Source of the DNA: an uncultured Verrucomicrobiota bacterium
GTDB taxonomy: Bacteria; Verrucomicrobiota; Verrucomicrobiia; Limisphaerales; UBA9464
Reading direction: 5' to 3'
NCBI GenBank assembly: GCA_903922605.1
Contig: CAIXUG010000023.1
Coordinates: 1 to 53,451, forward strand
DNA length: 53,451 nucleotides
The notes beneath the pieces are model-generated. The model had not been told where the DNA came from. It did not search any database and saw only the letters and a list, made by a program, of their open reading frames with translations. This document shows, in pieces, positions 32,847 to 41,015 of this stretch. The number at the start of each line of letters is the position of its first letter. Position 1 is the stretch's first letter. The position numbers and the translations under genes are program-made.

Positions 32847-33752
32847 ATGGCAACCGCACTCACGCTCCGCGACGGCGATCACGCCCTCGCCACGGTCTAT
32901 CCTGAACTGGGTGGCTGGCTGGTGCGTTATGCGAAGCGCCTGCCCGGTCACGGCCTGGTGGACGCCCTGCACTGCACTGAGGACGTCATCGCGCGCTATC
33001 CCGACCGCATGTGGGGCGGCAATCCGCTGCTGTTCCCGCACGTGAGCTTCAACACCGCGCAGGGCAAGGAAGGGCAGTACGAACTCAACGGCCAGCTCTG
33101 GCAGTCGCCGCAACACGGGTTCGCGAGACGCGTGCCCTGGCGGGTCACGGCTCAGAGCGAGTCCAGCGTCACGCTGGAACTGACCGACTCCGAGCTGACG
33201 CGTCCGAGCTATCCCTTCGCCTTTCGCCATGAGGTGATCTACCGGCTGACCGGAGGGCGGCTGGAACTGGTGCAGACCGTGGAGAACCGCGATTCACAAC
33301 CGCTGCCTTTCAGCACGGGCATCCACCCCTATCTGGCGGTGCCGATCATTCCCGGTGGCGAGCGCAACCGCTGCTTCATCCGCATCTCGCGGGCGACCCG
33401 GTTCAACCAGATCGGCAAGGCGGAATCCTTTTTCGAGGAGCCTTTTCCCGCGCAGGAGCTGAGTGCCGGAGTGGACGTGAGCGGCACGGTGTTCCTCGGT
33501 GAATTTGCGGAGAAGGAGCTGGCCTTGGTGGACCCGGCAGCGGGCCTTGAGATGGTCGTCAATTTCGCCGCCTCCCCAGAATACCGCTTCGCGGCGCTGT
33601 GGTCGCGCAACACTGAGGAGTCGTTTTACTGCCTCGAACCCTGGACGGCGCTTCCCAACTCCTTTGGCCGGGGGGATGGCGAGGTGATCGTGCTCGCCCC
33701 GGGCGGGAAGTTTCACGCGACGCTCTGGCTGGACGTGCGCGAAGTTCGGTAA
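32847..33752 (+). CDS. Aldose 1-epimerase-like (galactose mutarotase fold) protein
   Basis: A 301-residue protein with the galactose-mutarotase-like beta-sandwich pattern: GGNPLLFPHVSFN near the N-terminus, HGFARRVPWRV (the conserved HGxxR), STGIHPYLAV (active-site HPY) and a C-terminal CLEPWTALPNSFGRGDGEVI. The HGFAR...HPY...EPW set is that of the YeaD/hexose-6-phosphate mutarotase or aldose epimerase superfamily. It interconverts sugar anomers, but the sugar cannot be predicted. It precedes the EboD-like gene by 40 bases and may be co-transcribed with it. Confidence 0.8.
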   Translation: MATALTLRDGDHALATVYPELGGWLVRYAKRLPGHGLVDALHCTEDVIARYPDRMWGGNPLLFPHVSFNTAQGKEGQYELNGQLWQSPQHGFARRVPWRVTAQSESSVTLELTDSELTRPSYPFAFRHEVIYRLTGGRLELVQTVENRDSQPLPFSTGIHPYLAVPIIPGGERNRCFIRISRATRFNQIGKAESFFEEPFPAQELSAGVDVSGTVFLGEFAEKELALVDPAAGLEMVVNFAASPEYRFAALWSRNTEESFYCLEPWTALPNSFGRGDGEVIVLAPGGKFHATLWLDVREVR

Positions 33753-33792
33753 ATAAATCCGGTCCGGCGTCGTCAGACTACCACGCTTTTTC

Positions 33793-34995
33793 ATGACTTC
33801 CCTTGAGCGAACCATCGAAGTCCGCTGGCGGCACCAGGTGCATTTCACGCACGAGGTGTTCGCCCCGGCCAACTCGTTGCTGGCGGATATCCTGGTGGAT
33901 GGCCGGCCTGCGCCCTTCAGCCCCCGGGCCCGGGTGTTGGTCGTTGTCGATGAATCGCTCGCCCAGGCGATGTCCGGCCTGCCGGGCCGCATTGAGGCGT
34001 GGTTTGCCGCGCACGCGGAGCAGGTGCAGCTGGTGTGCCCCCCGGTGCTGATGATTGGTGGCGAAACGGTCAAGAACACGCCGTTCCGGGTCACGGAGAT
34101 GCACGCCCTCATCGACCGGCATCACATCGACCGGCACAACTACGTGATCGCCATTGGCGGCGGCGCGGTGCTCGACATGGTTGGTCTCGCGGCAGCCACC
34201 GCCCATCGCGGCGTGCGGCACATCCGCATCCCTACCACGACGTTGGCGCAGGCTGATTCGGGTGTGGGCGTAAAGAACGGGATCAACGCCTTCGGAAAGA
34301 AGAATTTCATCGGCGCGTTTGCTCCGCCATTTGCCGTCGTCAATGATTTCAGCCTGCTGGAGACGCTTTCCGGCCGTGACAAGCGGGCCGGCTACGTCGA
34401 GGCGGTCAAGGTGGCCTGCATCCGCGACGCGGAGTTTTTCAACTGGCTGGAGCAGGCTGCCGGGGATCTGGCCCGGTTTGCCGCGGAGCCGATGCAACGG
34501 CTGATTTTCCGCAGCGCCGAACTGCACCTGAACCACATCGCCACGGGCGGCGATCCGTTTGAGATGGGCAGCGCCCGCCCGCTGGATTTTGGCCACTGGG
34601 CCGCCCATAAGCTGGAACAGCTTTCCGAATACCGCCTGCGCCATGGCGAGGCCGTGGCCGTCGGCATCGCGCTGGATGTGATCTACGCCCGCGAGCAGGG
34701 CTTTCTGAAGCCCGATCAGGCCGAACGCATCCTGGTGCTGCTGGAGCGGCTGGGCTTCGACCTCTTCGTCAATGAGCTGCTTCACGAGGACGAGCACGGG
34801 CAGCTGCGCGTCGTCACCGGCCTGGAGGAATTCCGCGAGCACCTGGGCGGCGAACTGACCATCACGCTGCTGCGCGAGATCGGTCGCGGGTTTGAAGTTC
34901 ACGAGATGGCGGCCCCGGTCGTGGTGAAAGCGATCCATGAACTTCAGCGGCGCCACGCCTCCCGTGCTGGCGCGATGACGCGGGCGAGTGCTTAA
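33793..34995 (+). CDS. eboD: EboD-like 3-dehydroquinate synthase family protein
   Basis: A 400-residue member of the sugar-phosphate cyclase/dehydroquinate-synthase superfamily. NAD-binding GGGAVLDMVGLAAA, substrate-loop IPTTTLAQADSGVGVKNGIN and the metal ligands are in place: Glu in RAGYVEAVKV, His in LDFGHWAAHKLE and His in RHGEAVAVGI. The protein is longer than AroB (about 360), and the next gene encodes an EboF-like protein, so it is assigned to the ebo type rather than to the shikimate pathway. The ebo gene set (eboA-F) has been linked to export of scytonemin precursors in cyanobacteria and occurs in scattered other bacteria. Only D- and F-like genes are present here. Confidence 0.75.
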   Translation: MTSLERTIEVRWRHQVHFTHEVFAPANSLLADILVDGRPAPFSPRARVLVVVDESLAQAMSGLPGRIEAWFAAHAEQVQLVCPPVLMIGGETVKNTPFRVTEMHALIDRHHIDRHNYVIAIGGGAVLDMVGLAAATAHRGVRHIRIPTTTLAQADSGVGVKNGINAFGKKNFIGAFAPPFAVVNDFSLLETLSGRDKRAGYVEAVKVACIRDAEFFNWLEQAAGDLARFAAEPMQRLIFRSAELHLNHIATGGDPFEMGSARPLDFGHWAAHKLEQLSEYRLRHGEAVAVGIALDVIYAREQGFLKPDQAERILVLLERLGFDLFVNELLHEDEHGQLRVVTGLEEFREHLGGELTITLLREIGRGFEVHEMAAPVVVKAIHELQRRHASRAGAMTRASA

Positions 34996-35051
34996 AGAAT
35001 TCCTGACGGCGAGTTGATTGACCGCAGTCCGCGCTTGCCGACACTCGCCCT

Positions 35052-36443
35052 GTGACACGCACCGCAGTTCTCAACGTAGTCGGCCTCACGCGCGGCCTGT
35101 TTGGCGAGCATACGCCCCGGCTCAAGGCGTTCCTCGAGCGTGGCCATTCCGCCGTGATTGATCCGGCTTTGCCGGCGGTCACCTGCACGGCGCAGTCGGA
35201 CTATGTCACCGGCAGGCGGCCATCCGACCACGGCATCGTGGCGAATGGCTGGTATCACCGTGAACTGGCCGAGGTGCAGTTCTGGAAGCAGTCCAACCAC
35301 GTCGTGACGGCGCCGAAGGTATGGGACGCACTGCGCGCCGAGCTGCCGGGCTTCACCTGCGCGAAGCTCTTCTGGTGGTACAACATGTACTCCACCGCCG
35401 ACTGGTCCGTCACGCCGCGCCCGATGTACCCGGCGGATGGCCGTAAGTTTTTCGACATCTACACCTGGCCGTACGATCTGCGGCCGGCGCTTAAGCAGGA
35501 GCTGGGGGAATTTCCCTTTGCCGGCTTCTGGGGACCGGCGGCCGGCGTGAAGTCGCCGCAGGGCGAGCCCGATTGCGTGTCCCGCTGGATCGCGAACTCG
35601 GCGAAATGGATTGAGGAGAAGCACTCGCCGACGCTGAGCCTCGTCTATCTGCCACACCTCGATTACAACCTGCAACGCTTGGGGCCAACCCATCCCACGA
35701 TCCCAGATGACCTCCGACGGATCGACACCATCGTGGGTGACCTCCTGGACTTCTTCGTCAAGCGCGGCGTCCAGCCCATCGTGCTCAGCGAGTACGGCAT
35801 CACGCCCGTGGACACGCCGATCCACCTGAACCGGGAATTCCGCAAACGCGGATGGCTTACGGTGAAGGAGGAACTCGGTCTCGAACTGCTCGACGCGGGC
35901 AATTCCAAGGTCTTCGCCGTCGCCGACCATCAGGTCGCGCACGTCTATGTGAATGACCGGAGCCTGCTGGGAGCCGTGAAGGACTTGCTGGGCCACACAC
36001 CCGGCGTTGCCGAGGTCTGGGACGCGGCGGAAAAGGCCGCGCATGGTCTGACCCACGATCGCGCGGGCGACCTGATCGCCCTGGCGAAGGAGAACGCCTG
36101 GTTCACCTACTACTACTGGCTCGACGATGCGAAAGCGCCGGACTTCGCCCGCTGCGTGGACATCCACCGCAAGCCCGGCTACGACCCGGTCGAGCTGTTC
36201 CTCGACCCCAAGATTCCCGCCGTGAAGCTGCGGATTCTCTGGCGGCTGCTGCAAAAGAAGCTCGGCTTCCGGATGCTCATGGACGTGATCCCGCTCGACG
36301 CCACCCTCGTGAAAGGCTCACACGGCGTACGCCCACAAAATCGGGATGATTGGCCATTGGTCATCACACCGACCCCGCTACCACGTGCCGAACTTGCCTC
36401 GACGGACGTTTACGACGTCATCCGCGAGACGGTACGTCGCTAG
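35052..36443 (+). CDS. eboF: EboF-like alkaline phosphatase/nucleotide pyrophosphatase family protein
   Basis: A 463-residue alkaline-phosphatase-superfamily protein starting at GTG 35052. The nucleophile region is PAVTCTAQSDYVTG (Thr), and metal-site segments YLPHLDYNLQ, VLSEYGITP and VADHQVAH follow the nucleotide pyrophosphatase pattern. The first Asp ligand, normally in a DG motif near the N-terminus, is replaced (LNVVGLTRG), and SEYG stands where SDHG is usual, as I recall for the ebo subgroup. It has no signal peptide. It lies 56 bases after the EboD-like gene. The substrate is unknown; a phosphorylated cyclitol- or lipid-linked product of the EboD-like enzyme is a guess. Confidence 0.7.
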   Translation: MTRTAVLNVVGLTRGLFGEHTPRLKAFLERGHSAVIDPALPAVTCTAQSDYVTGRRPSDHGIVANGWYHRELAEVQFWKQSNHVVTAPKVWDALRAELPGFTCAKLFWWYNMYSTADWSVTPRPMYPADGRKFFDIYTWPYDLRPALKQELGEFPFAGFWGPAAGVKSPQGEPDCVSRWIANSAKWIEEKHSPTLSLVYLPHLDYNLQRLGPTHPTIPDDLRRIDTIVGDLLDFFVKRGVQPIVLSEYGITPVDTPIHLNREFRKRGWLTVKEELGLELLDAGNSKVFAVADHQVAHVYVNDRSLLGAVKDLLGHTPGVAEVWDAAEKAAHGLTHDRAGDLIALAKENAWFTYYYWLDDAKAPDFARCVDIHRKPGYDPVELFLDPKIPAVKLRILWRLLQKKLGFRMLMDVIPLDATLVKGSHGVRPQNRDDWPLVITPTPLPRAELASTDVYDVIRETVRR

Positions 36444-36454
36444 AAAACCGAAAG

Positions 36455-36482
36455 CCCGTGCGCTCCATTGGGAGCGCACGGG
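36455..36482 (-). terminator. Terminator between the EboF-like gene and hsp20
   Basis: A perfect 12-bp stem (CCCGTGCGCTCC / GGAGCGCACGGG) with an ATTG loop sits between two convergent genes. On the minus strand it is followed by CTTTCGGTTTTC, so it mainly serves the hsp20 gene but may act in both directions. Confidence 0.7.
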
Positions 36483-36505
36483 GTGAATTCGTTGCCGTTA
36501 TCCGT

Positions 36506-36961
36506 TCAGCTCGCGCTGATGGTGATCGGCTTGGGCTTGGCCTCGGGCGTCTTGGGCAGTGTGATCGTGAGCACACCGTCCTTGTAGGCCGCCTTCACGG
36601 CGTCGGCCGCGACCGGCTGGGCGAGGGCTACCTGACGCTGGAAGCGGCCGTAGCTGCGTTCGGTACGGAAGTATTCGCCTTCCTTCACCTCGGTCTCCTG
36701 CTTGCGTTCGCCGGAGATGGTGAGCACGCCTTCATGGAGCGTGACCTCAACGTCCTTCTTATCCACGCCGGGTAGCTCGACACTGACGAAGACGTTGTCC
36801 TTGTCCTCGCGCAATTCGAGCGCGGGAACGTAGGAGTTCTGGTATTCGCGACTGGCCGGGCTGCGGAGCGAGGCATCAAACAGTCGGTCCAGTTCATGAC
36901 CGAGGTTGAGCAGCGGGTTGAGTCCGTAGCCATTCTGACGATTGGGGATCAGCAGTTTCAT
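36506..36961 (-). CDS. Hsp20/alpha-crystallin family small heat-shock protein
   Basis: A 151-residue chaperone with an alpha-crystallin domain at about residues 42-140: VPALELREDKDNVFVSVELP, the GVLTISGER beta strand and KDGVLTITLPK, the signature near the C-terminus. A C-terminal ITI (I-x-I) anchor allows oligomer assembly. It binds unfolding proteins in the cytoplasm without ATP. It is a single gene, with a 239-base upstream gap in which no clear heat-shock promoter or CIRCE element was recognised. Confidence 0.93.
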   Translation of the reverse strand: MKLLIPNRQNGYGLNPLLNLGHELDRLFDASLRSPASREYQNSYVPALELREDKDNVFVSVELPGVDKKDVEVTLHEGVLTISGERKQETEVKEGEYFRTERSYGRFQRQVALAQPVAADAVKAAYKDGVLTITLPKTPEAKPKPITISAS

Positions 36962-37200
36962 AGGATATGTGGTTTTGCTTTTGGTTACTTAATGTGCGCC
37001 GCCTTCCGGGCGACGCTCTGCCGTCCCTATTGCAATCGTGATGCCGGGCCGAAAACGGGCGTGGAATCGGTGTAAATGCCTGAAAAAGCGCCATTTCTGC
37101 CCCGTGAAGCCTTTTCGGGCGTGCCGCCGTGTGACGCAATGAAACAGCCGGGTGTGACAAGTGCCAAAACCGTGTCCCAATCCTACCCAAAAGGGCCTTT

Positions 37201-37908
37201 TCAGCCCCCCAGATAGGCTTCCCGGACCTTCGGGTCGGCACGGAGGCTGGCCGCCTCGCCGGCGAGGATGACGCGGCCGGTCTCCAGCACGTAGCCGTAG
37301 CTCGAAACCTGAAGGGCCAGGTTGGCGTTCTGTTCGACGAGCAGGATGGTGAGGCCCCGAGTGCGGTTCAGCTCCACGATCTTCTCGAAGATGGATTTGA
37401 CCAGCAGCGGGGCGATGCCGAGCGAAGGTTCGTCGAGCAGCAGGCACTTCGGCTGGCTCATCAGGGCGCGGCCAATGGCGAGCATCTGCTGCTCACCGCC
37501 GCTGAGGGTGCCGGCGAGCTGGGCCGCGCGTTCCTTCAGGCGGGGAAAGGTGGCGTAAACGAATTCCAGCTCACGCGCGATGATCGCCTTGTCGCGCTGG
37601 AGATAGGCACCCATCCGCAGATTCTCCAGCACGGTCAGGTTGGCGAAGACCATCCGGCCCTCGGGCGAATGGGCGAGACCCTGACCCACGAGCTTGTGCG
37701 GCGGCACCCCCGTGATGTCGCGGCCCTCGTAGAGGATCTGCCCTGACTTCGGCTTCACCATGCCCGAGATGGCGCGCAGGGTGGTCGTCTTGCCCGCGCC
37801 ATTGCCACCGATGAGCGTGACGATCGCCCCCTGTGGCACTTGAAGAGAGACGCCATGCAGCGCTGTAATAGCACCGTAGTTTACCGTCAGATTTTTAACT
37901 TCGAGCAC
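37201..37908 (-). CDS. livF: Branched-chain amino acid/amide-type ABC transporter ATP-binding protein LivF
   Basis: A 235-residue ABC ATPase: Walker A GGNGAGKTT, signature LSGGEQQMLAIGRAL, Walker B CLLLDEPSLGIAP. It starts at GTG 37908 and ends EAYLGG, as LivF proteins do. It is the last gene of the minus-strand importer operon and is separated from livG by the four-helix-bundle gene. With LivG it powers the LivHM channel. Confidence 0.93.
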   Translation of the reverse strand: MLEVKNLTVNYGAITALHGVSLQVPQGAIVTLIGGNGAGKTTTLRAISGMVKPKSGQILYEGRDITGVPPHKLVGQGLAHSPEGRMVFANLTVLENLRMGAYLQRDKAIIARELEFVYATFPRLKERAAQLAGTLSGGEQQMLAIGRALMSQPKCLLLDEPSLGIAPLLVKSIFEKIVELNRTRGLTILLVEQNANLALQVSSYGYVLETGRVILAGEAASLRADPKVREAYLGG

Positions 37909-37916
37909 GGGGGCGA

Positions 37917-37937
37917 ATGAAAAATGACCAATGAAAA
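37917..37937. repeat. Heptanucleotide array upstream of livF
   Basis: Three 7-mers ATGAAAA, ATGACCA, ATGAAAA lie between livF and the four-helix-bundle gene, immediately beside the latter's stop codon. A related AAAATGAACAATG stretch (minus strand) surrounds the start of that gene at about 38330-38345, so the inserted gene is bracketed by like sequence. Confidence 0.65.
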
Positions 37938-37941
37938 ATTG

Positions 37942-38337
37942 TCAGGCGGAGCGAGCGCCTTTGGTGGAGGAAACGATCGCGCCCAAGATGCGTCGAATCT
38001 CGTCGGATTCCTGGACCAGAGGTCGCGGAGGTTCAACTTTTTTCAGTCCCGCGACAGCGAGGACCCGTAGGCGGAAGTGGGTTTCACGGGCTTCTTTCAG
38101 TGCGATGGACATTTTTGAGACAAAATCAGCCCGGCTTTCTGCGGGTTGGGCTTCCTCAACGTTCGAACCGACGCTGGTTCCTGAGCGGACAATCTGCGAC
38201 ATCAACACGCGTCCAACACCGGGCTGTTGGTCCAGTCGATCGCAAAATTTCACCACTTCCACCGCAAATCGGAACGTGCGCCCAAGAATCTCCGGCTCGC
38301 CGCCGATGCCCTCATTTTGAATTGGCACATTGTTCAT
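37942..38337 (-). CDS. Four-helix-bundle (S23/IVP-type) protein inserted in the liv operon
   Basis: A 131-residue member of the four-helix-bundle family first known as 23S rRNA intervening-sequence proteins (TIGR02436 type). The core pattern is visible: RTFRFAVEVVKFCDRL, VLMSQIVRSGTSVGSNVEEA and RADFVSKMSIALKEARETHF. The conserved RSGTSVGSNVEEA is diagnostic. The function of the family is unclear, and freestanding copies are often found near repeats or in diversity-generating cassettes. It sits between livG (gap 10) and livF (gap 33), splitting a normally contiguous pair, so it is probably an insertion. The start at 38337 is chosen to give the short family N-terminus. Confidence 0.85.
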   Translation of the reverse strand: MNNVPIQNEGIGGEPEILGRTFRFAVEVVKFCDRLDQQPGVGRVLMSQIVRSGTSVGSNVEEAQPAESRADFVSKMSIALKEARETHFRLRVLAVAGLKKVEPPRPLVQESDEIRRILGAIVSSTKGARSA

Positions 38338-38347
38338 TTTTAATTCC

Positions 38348-39118
38348 TCAGGCGTGTTCTTGCCCAAGGTAAGCGGCAATCACGGCCGGGTTGGCGCGAA
38401 TTTCGGCAGGCGTGCCTTCGGCGATCTTGCGGCCGTATTCGAGCACATGGATGCGCTGGCAGATGCCCATGACGACCTTCATGTCGTGCTCGACCAGCAG
38501 GATGGCCAGCCGGAATTTTTCCTGGATGAACTGGATGAGCTTCATCAGCTCGATCTTCTCGGCGGGGTTCATGCCGGCGGCGGGTTCGTCGAGCAGCAGC
38601 AGTTTGGGCTGCGTGGCGAGTGCGCGGATGATCTCCAGCCGACGCTGGTCGCCGTAAGGGAGGCTTTTGGCCGGCTCATTCTGAACGCGCTCGAGATTGA
38701 AGATGCTGAGCAGCTCCCGCGTGCGCTCACGCAGCGCGATCTCCTCACGATGGAATTTTGGCCCGCGCGACAGCGAATGCAGGGCGTCATGCTCCAGGTG
38801 CAGGTGGAACGCCACCCGGACATTGTCGAAAACGGTGAGGCTCGGAAACAGGCGGATGTTCTGGAAAGTGCGGGCAATGCCGCGCTCAGTCAGCTCGAAG
38901 GGTTTCAGGCTGGCCGTTGGCTTGCCCGCGAAGGCGATGCCACCACTGGTGGGCTGGTAGACACCCGTGACCATGTTGAAGACCGTGGTCTTGCCGGCGC
39001 CGTTGGGCCCGATGAGCCCGACGAGTTCGTGCTCGTTCACGGTGGCAGAGACCTCAGAGACAGCCGTCAGTCCGCCGAAGCGGATCGTCACATTGTCGAG
39101 TTGGAGCAGGACGGACAT
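38348..39118 (-). CDS. livG: Branched-chain amino acid/amide-type ABC transporter ATP-binding protein LivG
   Basis: A 256-residue ABC ATPase: Walker A GPNGAGKTT, the LivG-type RTFQNIRLFPSLTV segment, signature LPYGDQRRLEIIRAL, Walker B LLLLDEPAAGMNP and ILLVEHDM. It follows livM by seven bases. The tyrosine in LPYG is normal for LivG. It couples ATP hydrolysis to solute import by the LivHM channel. Confidence 0.93.
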   Translation of the reverse strand: MSVLLQLDNVTIRFGGLTAVSEVSATVNEHELVGLIGPNGAGKTTVFNMVTGVYQPTSGGIAFAGKPTASLKPFELTERGIARTFQNIRLFPSLTVFDNVRVAFHLHLEHDALHSLSRGPKFHREEIALRERTRELLSIFNLERVQNEPAKSLPYGDQRRLEIIRALATQPKLLLLDEPAAGMNPAEKIELMKLIQFIQEKFRLAILLVEHDMKVVMGICQRIHVLEYGRKIAEGTPAEIRANPAVIAAYLGQEHA

Positions 39119-39125
39119 CGGTGGA

Positions 39126-40064
39126 TCAAGCCTGCTTCTTCTTCCACAGCGGCCAGACGAACAGTCCCTGCGGCCGCGTGATCATCAGAACGATGAGGAG
39201 GAGCGAATAGAGGATCATGCGCCAGTCGCCGAGCTGGCGGAGGGGCTCCTGCACGGCGGTGAGCAGGATGGCCGCGAGGATCACGCCCACGTGCCGGCCC
39301 ATGCCGCCGAGGATGACCATCACCACGATCTCGATGCTCTTGTTGAAGTCGAAGCCGCCGGGATTCAGGTAGCCCTTGAGGTGCGCATAGAGTCCACCCG
39401 CCACGCCGGCGAAAAAGGAGCCGACCACGAAAGCCGTGATCTTGTAACGCGTGGGGTTCAGGCCCATCGCTTCGGCCGCCACCTCGTCATCGGCCACCGC
39501 GAGGAAGCCGCGACCGTAGGTGGAGTTCAGCAGCGCCCAAACGACATAGACCGTCACGGCGGCGACCCCGAAGGTCCAAAACAGGTTCGTGTAGTTCGGT
39601 ATGCCCACCAGGCCACGAGCACCGCCCACGGCGTCCACATTCTGGAAGATGACCTTGATGATCTCGCCGAAACCGAGGGTGACGATGGCGAGGTAGTCGC
39701 CCTTGAGCCGCAGCGACGGTGCGCCGACGGCGAGGCCGGCCAGGGCCGCGAGCAGCCCGCCAACCACGAGGCTGAGCGGGAAAAGGATCCAGACCTGACC
39801 TCCCACGAGCGGCAGGAGCTTTGGGCCGAAATTGGTCGTGATCACCGCCGACGAGTAAGCCCCGACCGCCATGAATCCCGCGTGTCCGAGCGAGAACTGG
39901 CCGGTGAAGCCGTTGATGAGGTTCAGACTCGCTGCGAGCGTGACCGCAATCCCCACACCCATCGTCACATCGAGAAAGTAGGGATCAATCCGCCCAGAGA
40001 ACGCGGAGACAATTCCCGCCACCACCAAGGTTGCCAAAAGCCAGAGCTGGGATTTGGGAGGCAT
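39126..40064 (-). CDS. livM: Branched-chain amino acid/amide-type ABC transporter permease LivM
   Basis: A 312-residue permease with about eight to ten membrane helices. NLINGFTGQFSLGHAGFMAVGAY, LRLKGDYLAIVTLGFGEII, RGFLAVADDEVAAEAMG and MVILGGMGRHVG are the LivM hallmarks. It forms the transmembrane channel with LivH. Gaps to its neighbours are six and seven bases, so it is translated as part of one operon. Unlike urtC in this window, it has no internal insertion. Confidence 0.93.
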   Translation of the reverse strand: MPPKSQLWLLATLVVAGIVSAFSGRIDPYFLDVTMGVGIAVTLAASLNLINGFTGQFSLGHAGFMAVGAYSSAVITTNFGPKLLPLVGGQVWILFPLSLVVGGLLAALAGLAVGAPSLRLKGDYLAIVTLGFGEIIKVIFQNVDAVGGARGLVGIPNYTNLFWTFGVAAVTVYVVWALLNSTYGRGFLAVADDEVAAEAMGLNPTRYKITAFVVGSFFAGVAGGLYAHLKGYLNPGGFDFNKSIEIVVMVILGGMGRHVGVILAAILLTAVQEPLRQLGDWRMILYSLLLIVLMITRPQGLFVWPLWKKKQA

Positions 40065-40070
40065 AGGTGT

Positions 40071-40961
40071 TCAAACCTTCTCGACGCGCATCTTGCCCAA
40101 GAGGCCCGCCGGGCGAAACAGCAGGATCAGGATCAGGATGGCGAAGGCGATGGCGTCGCGGAAGGTGGAGGCCCTGGTCCCGGAGATGAACGTCTCCACC
40201 AGGCCGATGAGCAGGCCGCCTAGCGCGGCACCGGGCAGGTTGCCGATACCGCCGAGGACCGCCGCGACGAACGCTTTCAGGCCCGGCAGCGTGCCCATGA
40301 GCGGGTCGATGCTCGGGTAGTTCATCGCGTACAGGATGCCCCCGGCACCGGCCAGCGCGGAACCCAGGGCGAAGGTGAACGAGATCACCGCGTCGTTGTT
40401 GATGCCCACGAGCGAGGCGGCGGTGGCGTTGAAGGACAGGGCGCGCATCGCGGTGCCGATGCGGGTGCGGTGGACGATCCACCACAGCATGACCAGCAGG
40501 AAGACGCTCACGGCCAGCACAATAAGCTGGTTGCTGGAGACGGTGAGTTCGCCGAAGTGAAGCTGCGTCTCGGGGAACAGCTTCGGGAACGCGCGCGGAT
40601 TCGGGCCGAAAAGCTTCTGCCCGCCATTCTGCAGCAGCAGCGACACGCCGATGGCCGTGATGAGCACCGTGAGGGTGGAGCGGTTTCGCAACGGCCTGTA
40701 GGCGAGTTTTTCGATGATGACGCCGAGCAGGGCGCAAGCAGCCATCGCCGCGAACAGCACTGCCAGGCCACCTGGCACCGAGCCGGCGCCCAGCTTCGGA
40801 GCGAGGTAGAAGCCCACGTAGGAACCGATCATGAAGACGTCGCTGTGGGCGAAGTTGATGAAGCGCAGCACCCCGTAAACCATCGTGTAGCCGAGCGCGA
40901 TGAGCGCGTAGATCGCACCCAGGGACAGGCCGTTGATGAGTTGTTGCAGCAGTTCGGTCAT
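40071..40961 (-). CDS. livH: Branched-chain amino acid/amide-type ABC transporter permease LivH
   Basis: A 296-residue permease. LQQLINGLSLGAIYALIALG at the N-terminus, MVYGVLRFINFAHSDVFMIG, TRIGTAMRALSFNATAASLVGIN and AAVLGGIGNLPGAALGGLLI are characteristic. It pairs with LivM. It lies between the first substrate-binding protein gene (gap 54) and livM. Confidence 0.93.
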   Translation of the reverse strand: MTELLQQLINGLSLGAIYALIALGYTMVYGVLRFINFAHSDVFMIGSYVGFYLAPKLGAGSVPGGLAVLFAAMAACALLGVIIEKLAYRPLRNRSTLTVLITAIGVSLLLQNGGQKLFGPNPRAFPKLFPETQLHFGELTVSSNQLIVLAVSVFLLVMLWWIVHRTRIGTAMRALSFNATAASLVGINNDAVISFTFALGSALAGAGGILYAMNYPSIDPLMGTLPGLKAFVAAVLGGIGNLPGAALGGLLIGLVETFISGTRASTFRDAIAFAILILILLFRPAGLLGKMRVEKV

Positions 40962-41015
40962 CGCACGCCATCGTCACGGCGCTGTGACGAGCGTGCCGGG
41001 GCGGCTTGCCGGTGG

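Noticed and set aside
36962-37200. Heat-shock promoter, ROSE-type thermometer or CIRCE element before hsp20
   Set aside because: A TTGGCAC-like box was seen in the minus-strand leader, but it lacks the GC at -12, and no CIRCE inverted repeat was visible.
38967-40223. 418-codon plus-strand frame across livG/livM
   Set aside because: Antisense to recognised transporter genes; His- and Asp-rich composition typical of a shadow frame.
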